Of a stretch of DNA of 64,000 nucleotides, positions 52,160-60,517 are shown in pieces. Below the pieces are notes generated by a model. The model saw nothing but the letters and a program-made list of their open reading frames with translations. It did no database searches and was not told where the DNA came from. The position numbers were made by a program, and so were the translations under genes. The stretch's first letter is position 1. The number at the start of each line of letters is the position of its first letter. The DNA comes from JAURVT01 sp049059935 (GTDB taxonomy: Bacteria > Actinomycetota > Actinomycetes > Propionibacteriales > Nocardioidaceae). The stretch is taken from the NCBI RefSeq assembly GCF_049059935.1, contig NZ_JBMGQR010000005.1:47882-111881 (forward strand). The letters are read 5' to 3'.

Positions 52160-54823
52160 TCAGGACCGCGCCGCCAGCGCCTGCTCCACGGCCGCGAGCG
52201 CCTGGGGCACCGCGCCGTTGTCGGCACCGCCGCCCTGCGCGACGTCGGCCTTGCCGCCGCCGCGACCACCGAGCGGCTCCAGCGCGGTGCGGACGAGATC
52301 GCCCGCTGAGACGCCGGCCGCCTGGCCCGCCGCGTTGACGGCGACGACGCACGCCGCCTTGCCGTCCTGGGTGCCCACGACCGTCACGACCGCCGGACGC
52401 TCGTTGCCGAGGCGTCCCCGCAGGTCGAGCGCGAGCGTGCGGACGTCGCCGCCGCCCACGCCCTCGGCGTGGTGGCCGAGGAACGTCACGCCGCCGACGT
52501 CGTGGGCCGACGCCACGAGCGAGGCACCGGACGCGAGCAGCTGGGCGGCCTTGATCCGCTCGACCTCCTTCTCGGCCACCCGCAGGCGGTCGAGCAGGTC
52601 GCGGACGCGTGCCGGCACGTCCTCGTGCTGGGTCTTGAGCATGTCGGCGAGCTGGGCGACGAGGTCGCGCTCGCGGGACAGGTAGCCGAATCCCTCGTAG
52701 CCCGTGACCATCTCGACGCGGCGGTTGCCCGCGCTCACCGAGCCCTCGCTCGTGAGCACCATGGTGCCGATCTGGGCCGTGCTCTCGACGTGGGTGCCGC
52801 CGCACAGCTCGCGCGACCACGCCCCGTCGATCTCGACGACGCGCACGATCTCGGGGTACTTCTCGCCGAACAGCGCCTGGGCGCCCATCGCGAGCGCCTC
52901 CTCCTTGGGCATCACCCGCGAGGTGACCGGGATGTCCTGGCGCAGCACGTGGTTGGCCTCCTGCTCCAGGGCGGCCAGCTGCTCGGCGTCGAGGCCGGAG
53001 CTCCAGCCGAAGTCGAGCCGCAGGAATCCCGGACGGTTGAACGAGCCGCTCTGCTGCGCCGACGGGCCGAGGTTCTCGCGCAGGGCGGCCCCGATGACGT
53101 GCGTCGCGGTGTGCGCCTGGCACGCGCCGAGCCGGTACTGCTGGTCGACGCGCGCCTCGAGCGTCGCGCCGGGGCGCAGGGTGCCGTCGAGCACGCGCAC
53201 CTGGTGCACGACGAGACCGCCCACGGGGCGCTGGACGTCGAGGACCTCGGCGGTGCCGCCGTCCCACGTCAGGGTGCCCGCGTCGGCGCTCTGGCCGCCG
53301 GACTCGGCGTAGAACGGGCTGCGGTCGAGCACCACCTCGACGACGGTGCCGGGCGTCGCCTCCTCGGCGGTGCCGCCGGCGCTGATGAGCTCCTGGACGC
53401 CCGACTCGGTGACCAGGTCGGTGTAGGCGCGCCAGTCGGTGTCGCCGTGCTGCTCGAGCGCACGTCCGTAGACCTTGACGTCGGCCTGCTGTCCCTTCTT
53501 GGCGCGGGCGTCCTCGCGGGCGCGGTCGCGCTGCTGGGTCATCAGCGCCCGGAAGCCCGCCTCGTCGACGGCGAGCCCCTGCTCCGAGGCCATCTCGAGC
53601 GTGAGGTCGATCGGGAAGCCGAACGTGTCGTGCAGCTCGAACGCCTCGTCGCCGCCGAGCGAGGTGCGCCCGGACTCGCGGACGCGGCCCACCGCGACGT
53701 CGAAGATCTGGGTGCCCTTGGCGAGGGTGTCGCGGAACGCCTCCTCCTCGCCGTACGCGACGCGCTCGATCCGCGCGAAGTCGGTCTCCAGGGAGGTGTA
53801 CGTCTCGGCCATCTTGTCCTTGGACACCGGCAGCAGCTCGGGCAGCGTCGGGTCCTCGACGCCGAGCAGCCGCATCGAGCGCACCGCGCGACGCAGCAGC
53901 CGGCGCAGGACGTAGCCGCGGCCCTCGTTGCCCGGGGTGACGCCGTCGCCGATCAGCATCAGCGAGCTGCGGACGTGGTCGGCCACGACGCGCAGGCGCA
54001 CGTCGTCCTCGGGGTCGGCGCCGTAGCGCTTGCCGGTGAGCTCCTCGGCCTTCTCGATCACGGGGTACATGACGTCGATCTCGTACATGTTGTCCTTGCC
54101 CTGGAGCAGGAAGGCGACCCGCTCCAGGCCCATGCCGGTGTCGATGTTCTTCTTCGGCAACGAGCCGGAGATGTCGAAGTCGGACTTGCTGCGCACCGCG
54201 CTGAGCTCGTCCTGCATGAACACCAGGTTCCACAGCTCCAGGTAGCGGTCCTCGGCGCCGAAGTCGCCGTCGGCGCCGTACGCCGGCCCGCGGTCGTAGA
54301 GGATCTCCGAGCACGGGCCGCCGGGGCCCGGCACGCCCATCGACCAGTAGTTCTCGGACTTGCCCAGGCGGATGACGCGGTCGTCGGGCAGGCCGGTGAC
54401 CTTGCGCCAGAGCTCGACCGCCTCGGCGTCGTCCTCGTACACGCTCGGGTACAGCCTGCTCTCCTCCAGGCCCCAGCCACCGTCGGCCAGCGGCTTGGTG
54501 ACCAGGTCCCAGGCGAGCTCGATGGCGCCCTGCTTGAAGTAGTCGCCGAACGAGAAGTTGCCGCACATCTCGAAGAACGTGCCGTGCCGCGTGGTGCGGC
54601 CGACGTCCTCGATGTCGGGGGTGCGGACGCACTTCTGCACGCTCGTCGCGCGCGGCCCCGGGGGCTGCTCGTCGCCGAGGAAGTACGGCTTGAACGGCAC
54701 CATCCCGGCGGCGACGAACAGCAGCGTCGGGTCGTGGGCGATGAGCGAGGCCGAGGGCACGACCTGGTGGCCGGCGTCCTCGAAGTGCTGGAGGAATCGA
54801 CGGCGGATCTCCGCGGTGTCCAT
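52160..54823 (-). CDS. alaS: Alanyl-tRNA synthetase
   Basis: Charges tRNA-Ala and edits mischarged Ser/Gly. The 887-residue protein has the class-II catalytic core (GMVPFKPYFLGDEQPPGPRA; HGTFFEMCGNFSFGDYFK), a tRNA-recognition middle, the editing domain with HTATH and CGGTHVESTAQIG metal ligands, and a C-terminal C-Ala coiled coil and domain. ATG 54823 overlaps the upstream gene's stop (TGATG). Confidence 0.98.
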   Translation of the reverse strand: MDTAEIRRRFLQHFEDAGHQVVPSASLIAHDPTLLFVAAGMVPFKPYFLGDEQPPGPRATSVQKCVRTPDIEDVGRTTRHGTFFEMCGNFSFGDYFKQGAIELAWDLVTKPLADGGWGLEESRLYPSVYEDDAEAVELWRKVTGLPDDRVIRLGKSENYWSMGVPGPGGPCSEILYDRGPAYGADGDFGAEDRYLELWNLVFMQDELSAVRSKSDFDISGSLPKKNIDTGMGLERVAFLLQGKDNMYEIDVMYPVIEKAEELTGKRYGADPEDDVRLRVVADHVRSSLMLIGDGVTPGNEGRGYVLRRLLRRAVRSMRLLGVEDPTLPELLPVSKDKMAETYTSLETDFARIERVAYGEEEAFRDTLAKGTQIFDVAVGRVRESGRTSLGGDEAFELHDTFGFPIDLTLEMASEQGLAVDEAGFRALMTQQRDRAREDARAKKGQQADVKVYGRALEQHGDTDWRAYTDLVTESGVQELISAGGTAEEATPGTVVEVVLDRSPFYAESGGQSADAGTLTWDGGTAEVLDVQRPVGGLVVHQVRVLDGTLRPGATLEARVDQQYRLGACQAHTATHVIGAALRENLGPSAQQSGSFNRPGFLRLDFGWSSGLDAEQLAALEQEANHVLRQDIPVTSRVMPKEEALAMGAQALFGEKYPEIVRVVEIDGAWSRELCGGTHVESTAQIGTMVLTSEGSVSAGNRRVEMVTGYEGFGYLSRERDLVAQLADMLKTQHEDVPARVRDLLDRLRVAEKEVERIKAAQLLASGASLVASAHDVGGVTFLGHHAEGVGGGDVRTLALDLRGRLGNERPAVVTVVGTQDGKAACVVAVNAAGQAAGVSAGDLVRTALEPLGGRGGGKADVAQGGGADNGAVPQALAAVEQALAARS

Positions 54824-55104
54824 CAGGGACGGTCCTTGTCTTCGGTTCCGGCGGGCGTCTCGCCCTGCCGGGGGGTCTGTTCGAGGGCGGGTGCTGTCAG
54901 GCCGAGCTCGTCCGCGATCTGCGCTTCGCGCTCGGCCATCCCGGCTCGGACCTCGTGCCCGAAGGCCTTGAGGCCCTCGCCGAGGGCACCGGCCTGGTCG
55001 CTGATGCCCGAGGGCGTCAGCCGGTAGGCGATCCTGCGGGCCTTGACGGTCGTGTAGATGCCGGCCGTGGTGCCGGCGACGAACCAGGCCACCCGGGCCC
55101 TCAC
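54823..55104 (-). CDS. Conserved small membrane protein upstream of alaS (DUF6167-like)
   Basis: A 93-residue protein with one N-terminal helix (RVAWFVAGTTAGIYTTVKARR), then a conserved basic/hydrophobic segment RIAYRLTPSGISDQAGALGEG and an acidic helical tail. The pairing with a DUF948-like gene upstream and alaS downstream is recurrent in actinobacteria; role unknown. GTG 55104 overlaps the preceding stop (GTGA), and its stop overlaps alaS (TGATG). Confidence 0.8.
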   Translation of the reverse strand: MRARVAWFVAGTTAGIYTTVKARRIAYRLTPSGISDQAGALGEGLKAFGHEVRAGMAEREAQIADELGLTAPALEQTPRQGETPAGTEDKDRP

Positions 55105-55688
55105 CGCTCGGCCTCGTCGGTCCGGGGCGTGCCCGAGCCCAGCCAGGCCTGCGAGGTCGCGAGGTCGACGGGGGCGGTGCGGGCGGCGCGACGTCCGGCC
55201 GCCTGGCGCAGGCGCTTGCGGCGGCGGAACTCTCGTCGGACGATGCCGCGGATGCGGTCGCGGCTCTCGGGGCGCAGCGCGTGCCAGACCCCGGCGCCGA
55301 CCACGGCGGTGCGCACCAGGGGGCGTCCCATCGTGGCGTCGACGACCTCGGCGTGGGTGGGAAGCACCACGGTGCGCCCGTCGCGGGTGGTGACCACCAC
55401 CTGGTCCTCGACCGGGAGGTCGTCGACGGGCTGATGGTCGACGGGCTGCGGCGCGGCGTCGGGACGCCGCTCGGGCAGGCTGGTGACGACGTGCAGCGGC
55501 TCGTCGTCGGGCGTCTGGTCGACCACGGGCTCGGGGGGCTTCACGCGAGCCGGCGCGGGCGTGGCCTCGCGCAGCCGCTGCAGCTCGTGGGCCATGCGCG
55601 ACATGCGACGCGCGAGCACGGCGGCACCGAGGAGCGCGGCCACGGCGAGCACCGCGGCCACGACCGTCCACACCTCCTGGCCCTGCAT
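55101..55688 (-). CDS. Single-pass membrane protein, function unknown
   Basis: A 195-residue protein with an N-terminal transmembrane helix (VWTVVAAVLAVAALLGAAVLA) followed by a short coiled coil (RRMSRMAHELQRLREA), a Pro-rich linker, a folded acidic part (VVVTTRDGRTVVLPTHAEVV) and a very basic RRREFRRRKRLRQ-like helix. The position matches DUF948-type genes before alaS, but I cannot confirm the family. TAGGGT lies seven bases before ATG 55688. Confidence 0.75.
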   Translation of the reverse strand: MQGQEVWTVVAAVLAVAALLGAAVLARRMSRMAHELQRLREATPAPARVKPPEPVVDQTPDDEPLHVVTSLPERRPDAAPQPVDHQPVDDLPVEDQVVVTTRDGRTVVLPTHAEVVDATMGRPLVRTAVVGAGVWHALRPESRDRIRGIVRREFRRRKRLRQAAGRRAARTAPVDLATSQAWLGSGTPRTDEAER

Positions 55689-55695
55689 GGGCACG

Positions 55696-55701
55696 ACCCT
55701 A
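55696..55701 (-). promoter_or_regulatory. Leaderless-type promoter of the alaS operon (TAGGGT)
   Basis: TAGGGT, seven bases before ATG 55688, the first gene of the string that runs through alaS, ruvX, mltG and aroE. Confidence 0.5.
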
Positions 55702-55750
55702 CCCGCGGGTGCAGGTGCCGGTCACGACGGTTGGCGGCGCCGCGGCGACG

Positions 55751-57130
55751 TCAGCGCTCGTCCAGCACCTCGCGGATCCGGGCCAGCCGGTCGGCGTAGC
55801 CGGCCTCGGCGCCGCGTCGCGTCGGCTGGTAGTAGCGGGCGTCGGCGACGACGTCGGGGGCGTGCTGCTGCGGTGCCACGCCACGCGGGTCGTCGTGGGC
55901 GTAGCGGTAGTCGTGGCCGTGCCCGAGCTTCTTCGCGCCGGAGTAGTGGGCGTCGCGCAGGGACGGCGGCACGGGGCCGATCTTGCCGGCCCGGACGTCG
56001 CCGAGCGCCGCGCCGATGGCCGTCGTGATCGCGTTCGACTTGGGTGCCAGGGCGAGCGCGACGACGGCCTGCGCGAGCGTCAGCTGCGCCTCGGGGAACC
56101 CGATCATCGCGACGGCCTGGGCGGCGGCGACGGCGGTGGGCAGGGCGGTCGGGTCGGCCATGCCGATGTCCTCGCTGGCGAGGATCATCAGGCGGCGGGC
56201 GATGAACTTGGGGTCCTCCCCCGCCTCGACCATGCGGGCCAGGTAGTGCAGGGCCGCGTCGACGTCCGAGCCCCGGATGGACTTGATCAGCGCGCTGGTC
56301 ACGTCGTAGTGCTGGTCGCCCTGGCGGTCGTAGCGCACGGCCGCGCGGTCGACGGCGAGCGACGCGGTCTCGACGTCGATCTCGGTGGACTCCCGCGACG
56401 CGGCGGCGCCCGCGGCGGCTTCGAGGTACGTCAGCACGCGACGCGCGTCTCCCCCGGCCAGCCGGACGAGGTGGTCGCGGGCGTCGTCGGTGATCGTGAC
56501 CGCGCCGTCCAGGCCGCGCTCGTCGGCGATCGCGCGGTCGAGCAGCTCGCCGACGTCGTCGTCGGTGAGCGACTCCAGGGTGAGGAGCAGCGAGCGGGAC
56601 AGCAGCGGCGAGATGACGCTGAAGTGCGGGTTCTCGGTGGTCGCGGCCACGAGCGAGACCCAGCGGTTCTCGACGCCGGGCAGCAGCGCGTCCTGCTGGG
56701 CCTTGCTGAAGCGGTGCACCTCGTCGACGAACAGGACCGTCTCCGAGCCGCCCTGGGCCAGCGCGCGGCGCGCGCCCGCGATCGTCTCGCGCACCTCCTT
56801 GACCCCCGCCGACACCGCTGACACCTCGACGAAGCGCCGGTTGGTCTGGTGGCTGACCAGGGAGGCGATCGTGGTCTTGCCCGTGCCCGGAGGGCCCCAG
56901 AGCAGGATCGTCATGGGGGCGTCGCCGGCGACCATCCGTCGCAGCGGCGAGCCCGCGGCCAGCAGGTGCTGCTGCCCGACGAGCTCGTCGATCGTCCGGG
57001 GACGCATCCGCACCGCGAGCGGTGCCGACGCGAACGAGGTGTCGGACAGGCTGCCGCCACCGGTCGCCGGTGCCGCCACCGGCGACGCGGGGATGTCGAA
57101 CAGCCCGTCGGCCGACCCGGTCTCGCTCAC
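55751..57130 (-). CDS. rarA: Replication-associated recombination protein RarA (MgsA)
   Basis: AAA+ ATPase acting at stalled forks. The 459-residue protein shows PLAVRMRPRTIDELVGQ, Walker A WGPPGTGKTTIAS (residues 78-90), Walker B VLFVDEVHRFSKAQQDALL, sensor 1 AATTENPHFSV, and a C-terminal tetramerisation domain (SALIKSIRGSDVDAALHYL). TAGGGT lies six bases before GTG 57130. Confidence 0.96.
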   Translation of the reverse strand: MSETGSADGLFDIPASPVAAPATGGGSLSDTSFASAPLAVRMRPRTIDELVGQQHLLAAGSPLRRMVAGDAPMTILLWGPPGTGKTTIASLVSHQTNRRFVEVSAVSAGVKEVRETIAGARRALAQGGSETVLFVDEVHRFSKAQQDALLPGVENRWVSLVAATTENPHFSVISPLLSRSLLLTLESLTDDDVGELLDRAIADERGLDGAVTITDDARDHLVRLAGGDARRVLTYLEAAAGAAASRESTEIDVETASLAVDRAAVRYDRQGDQHYDVTSALIKSIRGSDVDAALHYLARMVEAGEDPKFIARRLMILASEDIGMADPTALPTAVAAAQAVAMIGFPEAQLTLAQAVVALALAPKSNAITTAIGAALGDVRAGKIGPVPPSLRDAHYSGAKKLGHGHDYRYAHDDPRGVAPQQHAPDVVADARYYQPTRRGAEAGYADRLARIREVLDER

Positions 57131-57136
57131 CGTCCC

Positions 57137-57142
57137 ACCCTA
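57137..57142 (-). promoter_or_regulatory. rarA: Leaderless-type promoter of rarA (TAGGGT)
   Basis: TAGGGT, six bases before the GTG at 57130. Confidence 0.5.
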
Positions 57143-57166
57143 GACATCCCGCCGTCCGCCGATCCC

Positions 57167-57217
57167 CGCGCATCGATCCGCCGGTTGCCGTGACGCGCAC
57201 CGGCGGATCGATGCGCG
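57167..57217. terminator. Inverted repeat after the peptide transporter operon
   Basis: Perfect 19-bp arms (57167-57185 and 57199-57217; CGCGCATCGATCCGCCGGT) around a 13-base loop, ending 18 bases before the stop of the last ATPase gene. The flanks repeat the same motif loosely. No U-tract. Confidence 0.6.
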
Positions 57218-57235
57218 CCGATCGACGGATCGCGG

Positions 57236-58267
57236 CTAGGCGGAGACGGGGGCGACGATCGAGGTGTTGGGCTCGGCGAAGTGGCAGGCGACCTGGTGGC
57301 CGGTGCCGGCCGAGGGGCCGCGGCCGATCTGCAGGAGCGGGGGCTCCTCGGTGGCGCAGATGTCCTGGGCCTTCCAGCAGCGGGTGCGGAAGCGGCAGCC
57401 CGACGGCGGGTTGATCGGGCTCGGGACGTCGCCGGTGAGCCGGATCCGGTCGCGGCGACCGCCCACCTGCGCCTGCTTGACGTCGGGCACCGCCGACAGC
57501 AGGGCCTGGGTGTACGGGTGGTGCGGGCGCTCGTAGATCGTGTCGCGGTCGCCGATCTCGACGATCTTGCCGAGGTACATCACCGCGATCCGCGGGCAGA
57601 AGTGCCGCACGATCGCCAGGTCGTGGGCGATGAACAGGAACGCGATGCCGAACTCGCGCTGCAGGTCCTGCAGCAGGTTGATGACCTGCGCCTGGATCGA
57701 CACGTCGAGCGCCGAGACGGGCTCGTCGGCGATCATCAGCTTGGGCTGCAGGGCCAGGGCCCGGGCGATGCCGATGCGCTGACGCTGGCCGCCGGAGAAG
57801 TCCGAGGGGTACCGGTTGTAGTGCTCGGGGTTGAGGCCGACCACCTCCAGCAGCTCCTTGACCCGGTCCATCGTCTTGTCCTCGGGCACGACCTGGTGGG
57901 TGCGCAATGGCGTCGCCACGATCGAGCCGACGGTGTGCCGCGGGTTCAACGACGAGTAGGGGTCCTGGAAGATCAGCTGGATGTCCTTGCGGTGCGGGAG
58001 CATCTGCTTCTGCGACAGCGGCGCGAGGTCGACGCCGTCGAACTTCATCGTGCCGCTGGTGGGCTCGTAGAGCTTGGTGAGCACCCGCCCGGTGGTGGAC
58101 TTGCCGCAGCCCGACTCGCCGACGAGACCGAGCGACTCGCCCTTGTCGATCGAGAACGAGATGCCGTCGATGGCCTGGACCTGGCCGATCGTGCGCCGCA
58201 CGAAGCCGCTCGACTTGACCGGGAAGTGCTTGACGAGGTCGGTGACCTCCAGGAGCGGCTCACTCAC
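57236..58267 (-). CDS. Peptide ABC transporter ATPase, OppF/DppF type
   Basis: A 343-residue ATPase: Walker A GESGCGKSTTGR, Q-loop IFQDPYSSLNPRHTVG, signature FSGGQRQRIGIARAL, Walker B LMIADEPVSALD, H-loop FIAHDLAIVRH, and the C-terminal oligopeptide-type Cys cluster (CRFRTRCWKAQDICATEEP) that holds an Fe-S or zinc site in this family. The GTG at 58267 overlaps the OppD-type gene by eight bases. Last gene of the operon. Confidence 0.95.
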   Translation of the reverse strand: MSEPLLEVTDLVKHFPVKSSGFVRRTIGQVQAIDGISFSIDKGESLGLVGESGCGKSTTGRVLTKLYEPTSGTMKFDGVDLAPLSQKQMLPHRKDIQLIFQDPYSSLNPRHTVGSIVATPLRTHQVVPEDKTMDRVKELLEVVGLNPEHYNRYPSDFSGGQRQRIGIARALALQPKLMIADEPVSALDVSIQAQVINLLQDLQREFGIAFLFIAHDLAIVRHFCPRIAVMYLGKIVEIGDRDTIYERPHHPYTQALLSAVPDVKQAQVGGRRDRIRLTGDVPSPINPPSGCRFRTRCWKAQDICATEEPPLLQIGRGPSAGTGHQVACHFAEPNTSIVAPVSA

Positions 58268-59408
58268 CGGACTCCTCCTTCGCCTGGGTGGGGGTGGTGG
58301 AGTCGTCGGCGCCGTCGGCCGTGGGGCCGTCCGGCTCGCCGACGTGGGTCTCGCCCTCGGCGTAGACCGGCACCTGCTCGAACAGGACGGTTCCGGAGTC
58401 CTCGAGGTGGCAGCGCTTGAGGTGGCCGCCGCCGCGTCCGCCCGACTCGAGCGGCGGCAGCTCGCGCGTGCACATGTCGCCCGGCACGAGGTGGGTGTAG
58501 CCGCAGCGCGGGTTGAACGCGCAACCCCGCGGCGGGCTGAGCAGGCTCGGCGGCGTGCCGGGGATCGGGTGCAGCCGCTCGCGCGGGTCGCCCACCAGGT
58601 CGGGCACGCTGGACAGCAGGCCGGCGGTGTAGGGCATCTCGGGGTGCGTCAGCACCTCCTTGCCCCCGCCGAGCTCGACGCAGCGCCCGCCGTACATGAC
58701 GAGCACCTCGTCGGCCATCTCGGCCACGACGCCGAGGTCGTGCGTGATGATGACGATCGCCGAGCCGAAGTCGCGCTGCAGCTCCTGCAGCAGGTCCAGG
58801 ATCTGGGCCTGCACCGTGACGTCGAGCGCGGTGGTGGGCTCGTCGGCGATGATCAGCCGCGGGTCGTTCACGAGCGACATCGCGATCATCGCGCGCTGGC
58901 GCATGCCGCCGGAGAACTGGTGCGGGAAGTCGTCGACGCGACGATTCGGCTGCGGGATGCCGACGCGCTCGAGCATCTCGACGGCCTTCGCGCGGGCGGC
59001 CTTCTTGGACACGTGGTCGTGGTGCGCCTTGTACCCCTCGACGATCTGGTCGCCGATGGTGAAGAACGGGTGCAGGGCCGTCAGCGGGTCCTGGAAGATC
59101 ATCGACACCGCGTTTCCGCGCAGGCGCCGCATGCGGCTCTCGGCGAGCCCGACGACCTCCTGGCCGTCGACCTTGATCGAGCCGGTGATGTCGGTGCGCT
59201 CGAGGTCGTGCAGGCCCATCACGGCCAGCGACGACACGCTCTTGCCCGAGCCGCTCTCGCCGACGATGCCCAGCGTCTTGCCGAGCTCGACGGAGTACGA
59301 CAGGCCGGTCACGGCCTGGACGACGCCGTCGCGGGTGGGGAAGCGCACCGTGAGGTCCTCGACCTCGAGGAAGGCAGGGGTGCGCAGGGAGTCCGTGGTC
59401 TCGGTCAT
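58260..59408 (-). CDS. Peptide ABC transporter ATPase, OppD/DppD type
   Basis: A 382-residue partner ATPase: Walker A GESGSGKSVSSLA, signature FSGGMRQRAMIAMSL, Walker B LIIADEPTTALD, H-loop IITHDLGVV, and Cys cluster (GCAFNPRCGYTHLVPGDMCT). The acidic, Thr-rich C-terminal extension is variable. ATG 59408 lies four bases after the permease stop region. Confidence 0.95.
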   Translation of the reverse strand: MTETTDSLRTPAFLEVEDLTVRFPTRDGVVQAVTGLSYSVELGKTLGIVGESGSGKSVSSLAVMGLHDLERTDITGSIKVDGQEVVGLAESRMRRLRGNAVSMIFQDPLTALHPFFTIGDQIVEGYKAHHDHVSKKAARAKAVEMLERVGIPQPNRRVDDFPHQFSGGMRQRAMIAMSLVNDPRLIIADEPTTALDVTVQAQILDLLQELQRDFGSAIVIITHDLGVVAEMADEVLVMYGGRCVELGGGKEVLTHPEMPYTAGLLSSVPDLVGDPRERLHPIPGTPPSLLSPPRGCAFNPRCGYTHLVPGDMCTRELPPLESGGRGGGHLKRCHLEDSGTVLFEQVPVYAEGETHVGEPDGPTADGADDSTTPTQAKEESGE

Positions 59409-59412
59409 GGTT

Positions 59413-60405
59413 TCAGAGCCGCACTCTCGGGTCGAGGGCCGCGTAGGCGACGTCGACGACGATGTTGGAGATGACGACGAAGGCCGCGGCGATCAGCACG
59501 GTCGCCGAGATGACGGGCAGGTCCTGCTGGCCGATGGACTGCAGCGCCTCCAGCCCGATGCCCTGGATGTTGAAGATCCGCTCGGTGAAGATCGTGCCGG
59601 CCAGGATCGTCGCGAAGTCGAGCCCGAAGATCGTGACGATGGGCACGAGCGCGGCCCTCAGGGCGTGCTTGAGCGCGACCCGCCGGTCGGTCAGCCCCTT
59701 GGCTCGCGCCGTGCGCACGTAGTCCTCGTTCAGGGCCTCGACCATCGATCCGCGGGAGTAGCGGACGTAGGCGGTCGTGTAGAACAGGCCGAGCACCAGC
59801 CAGGCCAGCAGCATCCCCTTGAACCACCCGCCGAGGCTGTCGGCGAACGGCGCGACGTACTTGGTCTCGGGGAACAGGCCCCACCTGCTCACCAGGAACA
59901 GGAAGGCGAGCAGCGCCACCAGGTAGTACGGGACGGCCGTCGCGAGCATGGTGAACCCCTGCAGCCCGCGGTCGAGGGGCTTGCCCCGGTTGCGTGCGGA
60001 GATCACCCCCACCGCGACGCCGACGGTGAGGAAGACGACCGACGCGCCCAGCGCGATCGACAGCGTGGCCGGGAACCGCGACCACAGGTACGGCGTGACC
60101 ATCTCGAACTTCTTGAACGAGTAGCCCAGGCAGGGCGCGTGGCACTCGAGCGTCTGCGACCCGGACTGGATGTCACGCCCCGCGACGACGCCCTTGACGT
60201 AGGTGCCGTACTGCACGAGCAGGGGGTCGTCGAGCCCGAGGTTCCGCTCGATGATGTCGAGCTGCTCGGCGGTGCAGACGCCCTTGGAGCAGTACGCGAG
60301 CGCCGGCTGCGCGGGTCCCTTGGCGAAGATCGTGAACAGCACGAAGCTGACCGCGAGCAGGACGAGGACGCCGGAGATGACCCGCCGGAGCAGATATCCG
60401 AACAC
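59413..60405 (-). CDS. Peptide ABC transporter permease, OppB/DppB type
   Basis: A 330-residue permease with N-terminal FGYLLRRVISGVLVLLAVSFVLF, six helices, and the ABC-coupling loop MVEALNEDYVRTARAKGL. A long extracytoplasmic loop (about residues 35-95) carries four Cys (YCSKGVC, ECHAPC), unusual and perhaps disulfide-bonded. GTG 60405 follows AGGAAGG. Confidence 0.93.
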   Translation of the reverse strand: MFGYLLRRVISGVLVLLAVSFVLFTIFAKGPAQPALAYCSKGVCTAEQLDIIERNLGLDDPLLVQYGTYVKGVVAGRDIQSGSQTLECHAPCLGYSFKKFEMVTPYLWSRFPATLSIALGASVVFLTVGVAVGVISARNRGKPLDRGLQGFTMLATAVPYYLVALLAFLFLVSRWGLFPETKYVAPFADSLGGWFKGMLLAWLVLGLFYTTAYVRYSRGSMVEALNEDYVRTARAKGLTDRRVALKHALRAALVPIVTIFGLDFATILAGTIFTERIFNIQGIGLEALQSIGQQDLPVISATVLIAAAFVVISNIVVDVAYAALDPRVRL

Positions 60406-60517
60406 GAGTGGCCTTCCTGGGTGACGGGGGTCCTGGGCGTCGCTGTGGGGGCGGGGAGACCCCACCCCCACAGCAGCTCAGGTGAAACAGGTGATGCAGT
60501 CGGCTAGCGCCGGTGGA

